From contig NZ_QAFW01000016.1 of the NCBI RefSeq assembly GCF_003057615.1, positions 1 through 48,781 of the forward strand: DNA of 48,781 nt. The letters are read 5' to 3'. Position numbers and translations under genes: made by a program. The DNA comes from Metalysinibacillus jejuensis (GTDB lineage: Bacteria; Bacillota; Bacilli; Bacillales_A; Planococcaceae). The number at the start of each line of letters is the position of its first letter. The stretch's first letter is position 1. Shown here in pieces: positions 16,670 to 25,899 of the stretch. The notes beneath the pieces were generated by a model. It did no database searches and was not told where the DNA came from. It saw only the letters and a list, made by a program, of their open reading frames with translations.

Positions 16670-17764
16670 ATGACGACAATTGATACGAAATTAGTGCAAC
16701 TAGGTAACCAGACAGATGTACGAACTGGAGCGGTCAGTTCGCCAATTTATTTATCGACAGCTTATAAGCATGATGGCTTAGGAGAATCAACGGGGTTTGA
16801 TTATACACGTACAAAAAATCCAACTCGAACTGTTTTAGAGGAAGGTGTTGCTAATTTAGAAGAGGGGGATGCAGCATTTGCATGTAGTTCAGGAATGGCT
16901 GCCATTCAACTTGTTATGAGCTTGCTGAAGTCAGGAGAAGGTGTAATAGTACCTACTGACTTGTACGGCGGCACATATCGCCTCTTTGAACACCTTAAAC
17001 AAAATTACGATATCACGGTAATTTATGATGATTTCTTAAATATTGACACAGTCGCTGCAAAAATTACGCCTACTGTTAAAATGATTTTTTTAGAAACGCC
17101 GACAAACCCACTTATGCATTGTTATAATATTGAAGATTTCGCCAAATTGGCAAAACAAAAAGGTTGTTTATTAGTAGTCGATAATACATTTTTAACACCT
17201 TATTTTCAACGTCCTTTAACACAAGGCGCGGATATTGTTATCCATAGTGCAACAAAATACTTAGGGGGGCATAACGATGTGTTAGCTGGTTTAGCCATAA
17301 GTAAAGGCCAAGCGCTAAGCGAGCGATTAGCTTTCTTACATAATACGAGCGGTTATGCGTTATCAGCACTAGATAGTTGGTTAGTAATGAGAGGTATGAA
17401 GACATTACATTTACGTATGCGTCAACATGATGCCAACGCTAAAGCGGTAGCGAACTATTTACAAAATCATCCTAAAGTGACAGATGTCTTGTATGCGGGG
17501 CAAGGTGGGATGCTGGCGTTTCGCTTGCAAGATGAGCAACAGATTGATCCATTTTTACGTCAATTAAAACTAATTATTTATGCGGAAAGCTTGGGCGGTG
17601 TTGAAAGTTTTATTACGTATCCCGCTACTCAAACACATGCCGATGTGCCTTATGAAGAGCGTGTTGCACGTGGTGTATGCAATCGTTTATTACGCTTTTC
17701 CGTAGGGGTAGAAGAAGTTAAAGATTTAATTACAGACATTGAACAAGCATTAGCGACGCTATAA
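16670..17764 (+). CDS. metI: Cystathionine gamma-synthase / O-acetylhomoserine thiolyase, MetI type
   Basis: This 364-residue PLP enzyme of the Cys/Met metabolism family makes cystathionine (or homocysteine) from an activated homoserine in methionine synthesis. The motifs are YLSTAYKH, FDYTRTKNPTR, SSGMAAIQ, ETPTNPLM, and the PLP lysine in IHSATKYLGGHND. Long stretches such as ESLGGVESFITYPATQTH match B. subtilis MetI closely. In Bacillus metI is usually followed by metC and preceded by an S-box riboswitch. Here it stands alone and I see no S-box in the 290-base leader, which holds only AT-rich sequence and no confident promoter. AGGGAG precedes the ATG. Confidence 0.9.
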   Translation: MTTIDTKLVQLGNQTDVRTGAVSSPIYLSTAYKHDGLGESTGFDYTRTKNPTRTVLEEGVANLEEGDAAFACSSGMAAIQLVMSLLKSGEGVIVPTDLYGGTYRLFEHLKQNYDITVIYDDFLNIDTVAAKITPTVKMIFLETPTNPLMHCYNIEDFAKLAKQKGCLLVVDNTFLTPYFQRPLTQGADIVIHSATKYLGGHNDVLAGLAISKGQALSERLAFLHNTSGYALSALDSWLVMRGMKTLHLRMRQHDANAKAVANYLQNHPKVTDVLYAGQGGMLAFRLQDEQQIDPFLRQLKLIIYAESLGGVESFITYPATQTHADVPYEERVARGVCNRLLRFSVGVEEVKDLITDIEQALATL

Positions 17765-17773
17765 CATCATATA

Positions 17774-17811
17774 AAAAGGTCTTCAGAATATGCACATTCT
17801 GAAGACCTTTT
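17774..17811. terminator. Bidirectional terminator between metI and yqfW
   Basis: A perfect 16-bp stem (17774-17789 with 17796-17811) and a 6-base loop are flanked by A and T runs. It serves both convergent genes. Confidence 0.92.
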
Positions 17812-17814
17812 GTA

Positions 17815-18384
17815 TTAAAAGTTACGTTTAATCCATTCGTCTGCTTGTAGCCACGAATTAACGCGCACGACTTGCTTAGGCGTACTATCACGGTTGTACG
17901 GTGTGTCGAACAAAATCACTGGAATATCTAATGATTCAGCTAACATTACAGCATTATCATGCTTATCTTCAAAGAATACTTCGACCTTAGCATCTTTAGC
18001 AGCTTGAAGTTTATTGTGACTACCAATTAATTCAATGCGGTCATAAGGGACTTGCTGTTTCATAAACCATTCTGTCGTGACATCCACTAACACATCATGG
18101 CGAGCAGAAATATAAATTAATTCGTATTTTTTATACCAATGATTAAGTACTTGCTTAGCGTCGGGATAAATATCTGACACTTCGTACATATAACGTTCGT
18201 TTTGTAAAAACCAATTTGCAAACTCTTGACGGTCTACCGGGTGAGGGAAGGCTGAGAGAAAATCGTACTCTTTAATGTCTTCAAGCGTTAATGCTACATT
18301 ATACGCTTTATTAATATGCGGCAATAACGTATCAGGTGTCGTTACGGTACCATCGATATCAATACCAAAACGCGGTTTACGCAT
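17815..18384 (-). CDS. yqfW: HAD-family 5'-nucleotidase-like protein (YqfW)
   Basis: This 189-residue hydrolase is of the haloacid dehalogenase superfamily, NT5C-like. Motif I is GIDIDGTVT near residues 6-14 (nucleophile Asp plus acid-base Asp), motif II is the Ser in YISARHD, and motif III/IV is in [10 protein letters not shown] deoxynucleotidase-like phosphatase role is inferred from the fold. The ATG at 18384 overlaps the ispG stop by 8 bases, with GAGG 9 bases upstream, so it is coupled to ispG. yqfW and ispG are also near neighbours in B. subtilis. Confidence 0.8.
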   Translation of the reverse strand: MRKPRFGIDIDGTVTTPDTLLPHINKAYNVALTLEDIKEYDFLSAFPHPVDRQEFANWFLQNERYMYEVSDIYPDAKQVLNHWYKKYELIYISARHDVLVDVTTEWFMKQQVPYDRIELIGSHNKLQAAKDAKVEVFFEDKHDNAVMLAESLDIPVILFDTPYNRDSTPKQVVRVNSWLQADEWIKRNF

Positions 18385-19483
18385 TCGCTTGTTCCTCATC
18401 GCGCTTTGCTTCCATTTCAGCGGCAAGCTTATCGATTTCTTTTTTCAGTTCTTCTACCATTGTTTCCTCAGGCACTTTACGAACTGTTTTACCCTTCATG
18501 AATAATAGACCTTCGCCACGTGCACCTGCGATACCAATATCAGCTTCACGCGCTTCACCAGGACCGTTTACTGCACAACCAAGTACAGCTACTTTAAGAG
18601 GTACATTTAATTTTGAGATATATTCTTCAACTTCATTAGCAATAGCAATTAAATCAATTTCAATGCGACCACATGTTGGGCAAGAAATTAACGTTGCCAT
18701 ATTTGATGCTAAGCCGAATGATTTTAATAATTCACGTGCTACTTTAATTTCTTCTACTGGATCAGCAGATAATGAAATACGCAGTGTGTTACCGATACCT
18801 TTTGATAAAATTGCGCCAAGTCCTGCAGCAGATTTAATCGTACCTGCAAATAGTGTACCTGACTCCGTAATACCTAAGTGTAGTGGGTAATCAAATGCTT
18901 GTGCCGCTTTTTCATAGGCTTCAATCGCTAAGTTAACGTCAGAGGCTTTCATAGATACGATAATATCATGGAAGTCTAAATCCTCTAAAATTTTAATATG
19001 GTGTAGTGCTGACTCTACCATACCATCAGCAGTTGGGTAGCCATATTTATCTAAAATATGACGCTCTAGTGAACCAGCGTTAACGCCAATACGAATTGGT
19101 ACACCTTTAGCTTTAGCCGCATTCACAACCGCTTCAACTTTTTCACGACGACCAATGTTACCTGGATTAATACGTACTTTATCAACGCCTGCTTCAATCG
19201 CTTTTAAAGCAAGCTTATAATCAAAATGAATATCTGCTACTAGTGGAATAGTAATGCGTTTTTTAATTTCTGCTAAGGCATCAGCCGCACGCTCATCAGG
19301 TACAGCAACGCGTACGATTTGACAGCCCGCTTCTTCTAAACGACGGATTTCCGCAACGGTAGCTTTTACGTCATGCGTTTTTGTCGTTGTCATACTTTGA
19401 ATGAATAATTCATTACTACCACCAATCGTTAAATTACCAACACGTACAGGACGTGTTTTTGAACGGTGAACAATTTCACTCAT
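18377..19483 (-). CDS. ispG: 4-hydroxy-3-methylbut-2-enyl diphosphate synthase (flavodoxin-dependent)
   Basis: The protein has 368 residues and catalyses the penultimate step of the MEP isoprenoid pathway, reducing methylerythritol cyclodiphosphate to HMBPP with a [4Fe-4S] cluster. The N-terminal TIM-barrel begins [12 protein letters not shown] and contains [11 protein letters not shown]. The cluster cysteines lie in [13 protein letters not shown] and, about 33 residues later, [11 protein letters not shown]. The ATG at 19483 has AAGGAG 9 bases upstream and is preferred over a start 14 codons earlier. It is translationally coupled to yqfW. The presence of ispG implies the MEP route in this organism. 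Confidence 0.95.
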   Translation of the reverse strand: MSEIVHRSKTRPVRVGNLTIGGSNELFIQSMTTTKTHDVKATVAEIRRLEEAGCQIVRVAVPDERAADALAEIKKRITIPLVADIHFDYKLALKAIEAGVDKVRINPGNIGRREKVEAVVNAAKAKGVPIRIGVNAGSLERHILDKYGYPTADGMVESALHHIKILEDLDFHDIIVSMKASDVNLAIEAYEKAAQAFDYPLHLGITESGTLFAGTIKSAAGLGAILSKGIGNTLRISLSADPVEEIKVARELLKSFGLASNMATLISCPTCGRIEIDLIAIANEVEEYISKLNVPLKVAVLGCAVNGPGEAREADIGIAGARGEGLLFMKGKTVRKVPEETMVEELKKEIDKLAAEMEAKRDEEQANA

Positions 19484-19577
19484 TTTTAGTCTCTCCTTTT
19501 TCGACCATACATGGTCATCACTCAAACTATTTTAGCAGTGTCACAAATTTAGGACAAGGCAGAACCGCTAAAAGTTG

Positions 19578-20090
19578 CTATTTTGTCGCAGGCGGTAGCT
19601 GCGGGTATTTCGTTAAACCAATAATAATAAATAACATTGTAATAAAAATGGCGATACTTGTAGAAACGAGCGTTGGCAACGGTACAAATTCGAATACCAT
19701 TGTGAGCAACGTAGCCCATGTGATGGCAAATGTTGCTGTACGCCAAACGTTACGGTATTCTCCTCTTCGCTTCATCGTATGCATGAATAGTGTACCTGCT
19801 AATGCATAGAGGCTAATGCGAGCAAACATCAATAATGTATTAACGATAAATAATAAGATGAAAGCTACAGGGTATAGCAAAAAGCGAATGTCCTCCACAT
19901 ATTCCATCAAACCACTCATATCGAGTGTGCTATCAGCTACGCCAGTAGTAAAACGTGCAAATGAAAAAACCGTTAGCAACGTTATTAATAGGAAAGCATA
20001 TTGCAGTACTTTGCCGATTGGCATGAAGCGTACGGCTCCTAATTTTTTAGGGCTCGTTAAGCTCATAATAAAAAGTTGTGTATGGGTCAT
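19578..20090 (-). CDS. DUF1189 membrane protein (YqgB-like)
   Basis: This 170-residue membrane protein has four or so hydrophobic segments: about 25-45, 70-95, 105-135 and 140-160. The N-terminus THTQLFIMSLTSPKKLGAVRF is typical of DUF1189 proteins, which begin with a short amphipathic helix before the first membrane segment. It precedes ispG on the same strand with about 95 bases between. The function is unknown. The ATG at 20090 has GGAGG at 8-base spacing. Confidence 0.75.
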   Translation of the reverse strand: MTHTQLFIMSLTSPKKLGAVRFMPIGKVLQYAFLLITLLTVFSFARFTTGVADSTLDMSGLMEYVEDIRFLLYPVAFILLFIVNTLLMFARISLYALAGTLFMHTMKRRGEYRNVWRTATFAITWATLLTMVFEFVPLPTLVSTSIAIFITMLFIIIGLTKYPQLPPATK

Positions 20091-20203
20091 CTGATTCTCC
20101 TCCAACGGTCATTTTACCATGACTTTTCACGCATTTTGAAACCTTTTGCTTTAACGGGCGTAAAAAGAGGGAAAAGACTTCTAAGGAATGAGGGGGAAAC
20201 GCT

Positions 20204-20686
20204 ATGACAATCATCGTATGGACACTCATTATTGCGCTGTTTGTAATCGCTTATATTGGGCTAATATATCCGATTATTCCGTCGGTACTATTTATCTTTG
20301 CAGGGTTTATCGTATACGGCTTGTTTTTCACCTTTAGTGCGCTACCATGGTGGTTTTGGTTAGGGCAAGTGCTACTTGTTATCGTGCTCTTTGCTGCTGA
20401 CACAATCGCTAGCCTAGTTGGTGTTAAAGCGTTTGGCGGAACAAAGGCAGGTATGTGGGGAAGTACGATTGGGCTAATAGTGGGTCCCTTTATCATTCCA
20501 TTTTTCGGGATTTTAATCTTTCCGTTTGCCTTTGCAGTAGCGGCAGAGTTATTGGTTACAAAGAGTACTTTCAAAGAAGCGGTGTACAGTGGTTTTGGCT
20601 CACTTGTAGGCTTCTTTACATCTATTGTAACGAAGGGTATCATTCAAACGATTATGATCGTTATTTTTATAATTCTAGTCGTATAA
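20204..20686 (+). CDS. DUF456 membrane protein (YqgC-like)
   Basis: This 160-residue, extremely hydrophobic protein has a glycine-rich central segment (FGGTKAGMWGSTIGLIVG), the hallmark of DUF456. About five membrane helices are visible. The function is unknown. Its position immediately upstream of sodA matches B. subtilis yqgC-sodA. GAGGGGG precedes the ATG. A 7-bp hairpin without T-run (TTCAGTC with GGCTGAA) follows the stop. Confidence 0.8.
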   Translation: MTIIVWTLIIALFVIAYIGLIYPIIPSVLFIFAGFIVYGLFFTFSALPWWFWLGQVLLVIVLFAADTIASLVGVKAFGGTKAGMWGSTIGLIVGPFIIPFFGILIFPFAFAVAAELLVTKSTFKEAVYSGFGSLVGFFTSIVTKGIIQTIMIVIFIILVV

Positions 20687-20803
20687 CTTCAGTCAAAAGG
20701 CTGAATTGTAACAGAATGATGCTTTTTCATTGAATGGTTTGACCAACTTTGATAATCTAAAGTTGTAGCAATTATTACTTACATTCCAAGGAGGAACTTA
20801 AAC

Positions 20804-21409
20804 ATGGCACATGAACTACCAAAATTAACTTATGCGTACGACGCATTAGAACCGCATATCGATGCGAAAACAATGGAAATTCACCACACTAAACACCATA
20901 ACACGTATGTAACGAACTTAAATGCAGCAATCGAAGGAACTGAATTTGAAGGTAAAGAGCTTATCGCTTTAATCTCTGACATCGATGCACTTCCAGCAGA
21001 TAAACAAACTGCAGTACGTAACAACGGTGGCGGTCATGCTAACCATACATTATTCTGGGAAGTTATCGCTCCAGGTGGCGCTAATGCACCAACAGGTGAA
21101 CTAGCACAAGCAATTGATAAAAAATTCGGTAGCTTTGACGCTTTCAAAGAAGAGTTTGCTAAAGCAGCAACAACTCGCTTTGGTTCTGGTTGGGCATGGT
21201 TAGTAGTAGATAACGGCGAAATCGCTGTAATTTCTACACCAAACCAAGACTCTCCTTACATGGAAGGCAAAACACCAGTATTAGGTTTAGACGTTTGGGA
21301 ACATGCTTATTACTTAAACTACCAAAACCGTCGCCCTGACTATATTGCAGCTTTCTGGAATATCGTAAACTGGGACGTTGTAGCAGAGAAATTCGCTGCA
21401 GCTAAATAA
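20804..21409 (+). CDS. sodA: Manganese superoxide dismutase
   Basis: This 201-residue enzyme disproportionates superoxide to hydrogen peroxide and oxygen. Metal ligands follow the Mn/Fe-SOD pattern: H27 in EIHHTKHH, H in [12 protein letters not shown] near 81, D in LDVWEHAYY near 163 and H four residues later. Manganese preference is suggested by [11 protein letters not shown] and the Bacillus context, but Mn/Fe choice cannot be proved by eye. The ribosome binding site AAGGAGG is strong, in line with a highly expressed gene. It is flanked by its own terminator. Confidence 0.95.
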   Translation: MAHELPKLTYAYDALEPHIDAKTMEIHHTKHHNTYVTNLNAAIEGTEFEGKELIALISDIDALPADKQTAVRNNGGGHANHTLFWEVIAPGGANAPTGELAQAIDKKFGSFDAFKEEFAKAATTRFGSGWAWLVVDNGEIAVISTPNQDSPYMEGKTPVLGLDVWEHAYYLNYQNRRPDYIAAFWNIVNWDVVAEKFAAAK

Positions 21410-21421
21410 TTTAGATGATAT

Positions 21422-21457
21422 AACCGCCATTCTCTTCTTGAGAGTGGCGGTTTTTTT
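21422..21457 (+). terminator. Rho-independent terminator after sodA
   Basis: AACCGCCATTCTC (21422-21434) pairs with GAGAGTGGCGGTT (21440-21452, one G-T pair), followed by five T. Confidence 0.92.
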
Positions 21458-21557
21458 ATGCAACTTTTTCAATAGGCGAGCCGTTATAATAGTGAAACTT
21501 CACTTTTAGGGTGGTATACTTACATGTATGTGTAGAAATGAAGTAGGAGGGCGTTTA

Positions 21558-23753
21558 ATGCGTAGTAATGAGCCGAGCAGAAAAACAAAAGAACAGAAGG
21601 CAAAGCAACAATCCACAATTAACTTTCGCATGAACGTTATTTTTTTCTGTATTTTTTTAATTTTTTCCACGTTAATTTTCCGTTTAGGCTATTTGCAAAT
21701 CGTCAAAGGTGAGTATTATGTCAATATGGTAGAGAGTACTGAAGAAGTACCTGTAAACACGAGTGTGCCACGCGGTAGAATTTTCGATCGTAACGGTCGC
21801 GTGCTCGTTGATAACGACCCACAAAATGCGATTACGTATACAAAGATGCAGACGACTAAGCAAGAAGAGATGCTAGAAGTCGCGGAGCAATTAGCCATGT
21901 TAATTGAACAGCCGACAAAAAAAGTAACGCTTCGTGATAAACAAGATTTTTGGATTTTACGCAATCCTGACGCAGCAGCGGAAAAAGTACCCGCGAAAGA
22001 GCGTGAAAAAATACGTGCACAGTTTGGAGATGCGGGTGAAAAAGAGTTTACAAAAGCAGTCGACGACTTAACACGTGAGCGTATTACCGATGAAGACTTA
22101 AAAAGTTTAGAGGGGCACGAAATGGAAGTGCTCGCGATTTATCGTGAAATGGTATCCGGTTATAATTTATCACCACAAATTATTAAAAGTGAAGATGTAA
22201 CGGATGAGGAGTTTGCTCGTGTCTCAGAGCGACTTTCCGAACTACCTGGTGTCAACACCACAACAGATTGGAAGCGTGTCAAATTGTCCCCTCTAGCGAT
22301 TTTAGGGCGTACAACAACACCAGAGCGCGGCATACCTAATGATCAACTTAACTACTTCTTAGCGCGAGATTATTCGCGTAATGATCGCGTTGGGGATAGT
22401 TTCGTTGAAGCCCAATATGAAGAACTACTGCAAGGTAAAAAAGCGGTTGTAAAAAACGTTACAGATAAATCTGGCAAAGTAGTAGATACCGCGACCGTTT
22501 ACGAGGGCGAGCCAGGTAAAGACTTGGTTTTAACGATTGATAGTGAGTTAGAAGACCGCCTTGGTAAAATTGTTGAGACCGAACTACGCAAGCAAAAAAC
22601 ACGATATGGCTCACATTTATTAGACCGTACTTTCTTAGTAATGATGAATCCTAAAAATGGTGAGTTACTATCAGTTATTGGTCGTCAAATTGAAGATGGC
22701 GAAATGCAAGACATATCTTATGGTGCATATACCATGGCGTATGAAGCAGGTTCTACTATTAAAGGTGCTACTGTTTTAGGTGGCTATCAAGAAGGCGCTT
22801 TCCAAATTGGAGAAGGCATCGTTGACCAACCGCTTTTCATCGGTGGACAAAAACGTAGTTCTTTAGCTAATACTAACGGTTATAATAATCGTTGGATGAA
22901 TGATATTGCAGCACTTGAAAGCTCATCAAACGTGTATATGTTCTATGTAGCAATGCGCATTGGTGGTATTCGTAACTATTATCCACGTATGAACTTTAAC
23001 ATTGCAGATGATACGTATCAAAAAATGCGTAATATTTATCATCAATTTGGCTTAGGTGTAAAAACAGGCATTGATTTACCAAATGAGCAAGTTGGTGTTA
23101 AGGGTAGTGATAACCTGCAAGAAAAAGGTAAGGCGATGGACTTTGCAATCGGTCAGTACGATACGTATACGCCAATGCAGTTAGCCCAGTATGTATCAGT
23201 CATTGCCAATGATGGCTACCGTGTAAAGCCACATATTCTGAAGGAAGTACGTGAACCTTCTCTTGATGGTAAAGTATTTGGCGAATTATTAGAAGAGCGT
23301 ACACCGCAAGTTATTAATCGTGTTAATAATTCTTTGGCAGAAATCAATCAAGTTAAAGCGGGCTTCAGAGCGGTATATGCTGGTTCTCATGGTACAGCGC
23401 GTTCATTTTTTGCAGACGCTAAGTATCAAGCAGCAGGTAAAACGGGTACAGCTGAGACGCAGTACTATGGCAATAAAGAACAGTACCGTGGTTCATATAC
23501 GCTAAACTTAACACATGTTGGTTTTGCGCCATATGATAATCCAGAGGTAGCGTATGCCGTTGTTATGCCATATATGACAACGAGCACGTATGGGTACGAT
23601 CAAGCAGCGAGTGATATTGCACGTAAGGCGCTGGATGCTTACTTTGAGATTAAAGCAAAACATAATAAAGCAGGCGACTTTACACCTGATATAACGAAGA
23701 AAATTCAACCTGCTTGGTCAGAAGAAGTTATTCGTGAAGGTGAAGAGAAATAA
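21558..23753 (+). CDS. pbpA: Class B penicillin-binding protein 2A (elongation transpeptidase)
   Basis: This 731-residue membrane-anchored transpeptidase crosslinks peptidoglycan in lateral wall growth with a RodA-type polymerase. One membrane segment lies near 27-47. A dimerisation/pedestal domain starts with PRGRIFDRNGRVL. The transpeptidase motifs are STIK at S399, SSN at 456-458 and KTG at 628-630. Position between sodA and pst matches B. subtilis pbpA. The ATG at 21558 has AGGAGGG upstream, preferred over a start ten codons earlier. TseB, encoded at 5588, is a reported regulator of this protein in Bacillus. Confidence 0.93.
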   Translation: MRSNEPSRKTKEQKAKQQSTINFRMNVIFFCIFLIFSTLIFRLGYLQIVKGEYYVNMVESTEEVPVNTSVPRGRIFDRNGRVLVDNDPQNAITYTKMQTTKQEEMLEVAEQLAMLIEQPTKKVTLRDKQDFWILRNPDAAAEKVPAKEREKIRAQFGDAGEKEFTKAVDDLTRERITDEDLKSLEGHEMEVLAIYREMVSGYNLSPQIIKSEDVTDEEFARVSERLSELPGVNTTTDWKRVKLSPLAILGRTTTPERGIPNDQLNYFLARDYSRNDRVGDSFVEAQYEELLQGKKAVVKNVTDKSGKVVDTATVYEGEPGKDLVLTIDSELEDRLGKIVETELRKQKTRYGSHLLDRTFLVMMNPKNGELLSVIGRQIEDGEMQDISYGAYTMAYEAGSTIKGATVLGGYQEGAFQIGEGIVDQPLFIGGQKRSSLANTNGYNNRWMNDIAALESSSNVYMFYVAMRIGGIRNYYPRMNFNIADDTYQKMRNIYHQFGLGVKTGIDLPNEQVGVKGSDNLQEKGKAMDFAIGQYDTYTPMQLAQYVSVIANDGYRVKPHILKEVREPSLDGKVFGELLEERTPQVINRVNNSLAEINQVKAGFRAVYAGSHGTARSFFADAKYQAAGKTGTAETQYYGNKEQYRGSYTLNLTHVGFAPYDNPEVAYAVVMPYMTTSTYGYDQAASDIARKALDAYFEIKAKHNKAGDFTPDITKKIQPAWSEEVIREGEEK

Positions 23754-23760
23754 GTGATAG

Positions 23761-23795
23761 AGGGATCATACGAGATGCGTATGATCCCTTTTTTA
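23761..23795 (+). terminator. Rho-independent terminator after pbpA
   Basis: GGGATCATACG (23762-23772) pairs perfectly with CGTATGATCCC (23778-23788) across a 5-base loop and is followed by seven T. It insulates the Pho-regulated pst operon. Confidence 0.93.
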
Positions 23796-23815
23796 TTTAC
23801 AAAGCCCAACATTCA

Positions 23816-23869
23816 TTTACATTCTCTTAACATTTTATTTATATGCTATCAATAATGCAGACGTATAGT
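23816..23869 (+). promoter_or_regulatory. PhoP box and promoter of the pst operon
   Basis: Four hexamers repeat with an exact 11-base period: TTTACA (23816), TTAACA (23827), TTTATA (23838) and TCAATA (23849). This is the PhoP pattern TT(A/C/T)A(C/T)A-N5. A -10-like TATAGT lies at 23864-23869, placing the repeats at about -60 to -22, the known core position for PhoP activation. Confidence 0.85.
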
Positions 23870-23918
23870 GAGGATTGTAAGGTAAAACTTTAATTATATG
23901 TCATGGAGGCAATGAACA

Positions 23919-24887
23919 ATGAAAAAATGGAAGTACTTAACGATGACAGCCGTATTAGGCTCAGCACTAATGCTAGGTGCATGTGGTGGCGGTAATACAG
24001 CAAATGAAGGCGGCACTACAGCAGATAAAGAAACAGAACAAACGGATACAGAGAAACAACTACAAGGCTCTGTAGCAGGGGATGGTTCTTCTACAGTAGC
24101 ACCGATCGTAGAGGCAGTTGTTGAAGAGTATGCAGGCGCTCAACCTGATGTGAAAGTGTCTGTTGGTATTTCAGGTACAGGTGGCGGTTTTGAAAAATTC
24201 ATCGCTGGGGAAACTGATTTTTCAAATGCTTCACGTAACATTAAAGATGAAGAAAAACAAAAATTAGATGATGCAGGAGTAGCTTTTACAGAGCTAGCAT
24301 TAGCCTATGATGGCTTGTCTGTAGTAATTCACCCAGATAATGATTGGGCTAAAGATTTAACAGTAGAACAACTTAAAAAGTTATGGATTGAAGACGGCAC
24401 CGAGAAAAAATGGTCTGATATTGATCCATCATGGCCTGAAGATAAAGTAATTTTCTATTCACCAGGTACAGATTCAGGTACTTATGATTACTTTGATGAA
24501 GTAATTTTAGATGGTGAAGATTTAGTGAAAACAGCTACATTATCAGAGGACGATAATATGTTAGTACAAGGTGTAGCGGGTGATAAAAATGCCATTGGCT
24601 TCTTCGGCTATGCGTACTACTTAGAAAATAAAGATAAGTTAGGTATTGTTAAAGTGAATGGTGTAGAACCAACGGCAGAAACAATTGAATCTCAAGAGTA
24701 TTCACCATTATCACGTCCATTATTTACGTATGTAAAAAATGAAGCAATGAAAGATAATGAAGCAGCTTATGACTTCATTCATTACTTATTAGAAAATGCT
24801 GGCGAAATGGCTGGCGCTGTAGGCTATGTGAGCTTACCACAAGAAAAATATGATGAAGAAATCGCTAAGCTAGAAGCATTAAAATAA
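23919..24887 (+). CDS. pstS: Phosphate ABC transporter substrate-binding lipoprotein
   Basis: The protein has 322 residues, with a lipoprotein signal (lipobox LGAC, lipidated C22) and a Gly/Glu/Thr-rich linker, then the phosphate-binding fold. The family hallmarks are [14 protein letters not shown] and [14 protein letters not shown] near the N-terminus and [15 protein letters not shown] in the middle, whose Ser, Thr and Asp residues line the phosphate site. It captures phosphate at the membrane surface and passes it to PstCA. It is first in the pstSCAB-phoU operon, under a four-repeat PhoP box, so it is likely induced by phosphate starvation. Confidence 0.96.
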   Translation: MKKWKYLTMTAVLGSALMLGACGGGNTANEGGTTADKETEQTDTEKQLQGSVAGDGSSTVAPIVEAVVEEYAGAQPDVKVSVGISGTGGGFEKFIAGETDFSNASRNIKDEEKQKLDDAGVAFTELALAYDGLSVVIHPDNDWAKDLTVEQLKKLWIEDGTEKKWSDIDPSWPEDKVIFYSPGTDSGTYDYFDEVILDGEDLVKTATLSEDDNMLVQGVAGDKNAIGFFGYAYYLENKDKLGIVKVNGVEPTAETIESQEYSPLSRPLFTYVKNEAMKDNEAAYDFIHYLLENAGEMAGAVGYVSLPQEKYDEEIAKLEALK

Positions 24888-24952
24888 GCAACACTTAGAT
24901 GGGGGTGTGATATTCACGCCCCTACTTATGTATGAAGTAGGAGGAGTTATTT

Positions 24953-25897
24953 ATGAGTTTGCATAAACCTAGCGACCCTAGTGTGCAACAAATGATTGCC
25001 GATACGCAAGGTAAAGGTATGAAGCGATTAATTGAAAAGCTAATGCCAATTTTATTATTTACAGCTGCAACATTGTCAGTACTTACTACATTTGCTATCG
25101 TATTCACTTTAATTTTTGAGACATTTGAATTTTTTCAGAGAGTATCAATTACTGACTATTTATTCGGCACAGAGTGGTTACCTTTCTCTAGTAAAGAGCC
25201 AATGTTCGGCATATTGCCTCTAATTGTTGGTACGTTAAAAGTCACTTTCATCGCTATTATTGTAGCTGTACCTTTAGGTATTGCCTCAGCTGTTTATTTG
25301 AGTGAGTATGCGAGCGATAATGCGCGTCGTGTGATTAAACCTATTTTAGAAGTATTAGCAGGCGTACCTACAATTGTATATGGTTTCTTTGCACTTACTT
25401 TTGTTACACCCGTACTTCAACAATTGATACCGTCGCTGAAAGTATTCAACGCCTTAAGCCCAGGTATCGTCGTTGGTATTATGATTTTACCAATGATTAC
25501 GTCACTCTCAGAAGATGCAATGTCGAGTGTGCCTCAGTCGATGCGTGAGGGGGCTTTAGGTTTAGGCTCTACAAAATTAGAAGTATCATTAAAGGTCGTA
25601 TTACCTGCTGCTTTATCAGGTATTACTGCTTCGGTTGTATTAGCGGTATCACGTGCTATTGGAGAGACGATGATCGTATCACTTGCGGCAGGTTCTACAC
25701 CGAAATTTGATTTTGGTGTGACAGATTCTGTGCAAACGATGACGGCTTATATCGTACAAGTTGCAACAGGTGACGCAGGTTATGGTACAACGATTTATTA
25801 TTCAATTTATGCAGTTGGCTTTACCTTATTTATTTTTACACTCGTAATGAATTTATTAGCCCATTACATTTCAAAACGCTTTAGAGAGGAGTATTAA
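24953..25897 (+). CDS. pstC: Phosphate ABC transporter permease PstC
   Basis: This 314-residue inner-membrane permease has six or so membrane segments. The ABC-coupling EAA loop is EDAMSSVPQSMREGALGLG. The segment VLAGVPTIVYGFFAL is conserved in PstC/PstA. It is the second gene of the operon and ends two bases before pstA. AGGAGG precedes the ATG. Confidence 0.94.
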   Translation: MSLHKPSDPSVQQMIADTQGKGMKRLIEKLMPILLFTAATLSVLTTFAIVFTLIFETFEFFQRVSITDYLFGTEWLPFSSKEPMFGILPLIVGTLKVTFIAIIVAVPLGIASAVYLSEYASDNARRVIKPILEVLAGVPTIVYGFFALTFVTPVLQQLIPSLKVFNALSPGIVVGIMILPMITSLSEDAMSSVPQSMREGALGLGSTKLEVSLKVVLPAALSGITASVVLAVSRAIGETMIVSLAAGSTPKFDFGVTDSVQTMTAYIVQVATGDAGYGTTIYYSIYAVGFTLFIFTLVMNLLAHYISKRFREEY

Positions 25898-25899
25898 CA

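Noticed and set aside
18336-18890. Long plus-strand frame of 184 codons opposite ispG
   Set aside because: It is Ser/Ala/Ile-rich antisense of the conserved ispG gene, with no ribosome binding site. ispG explains the openness of the frame.
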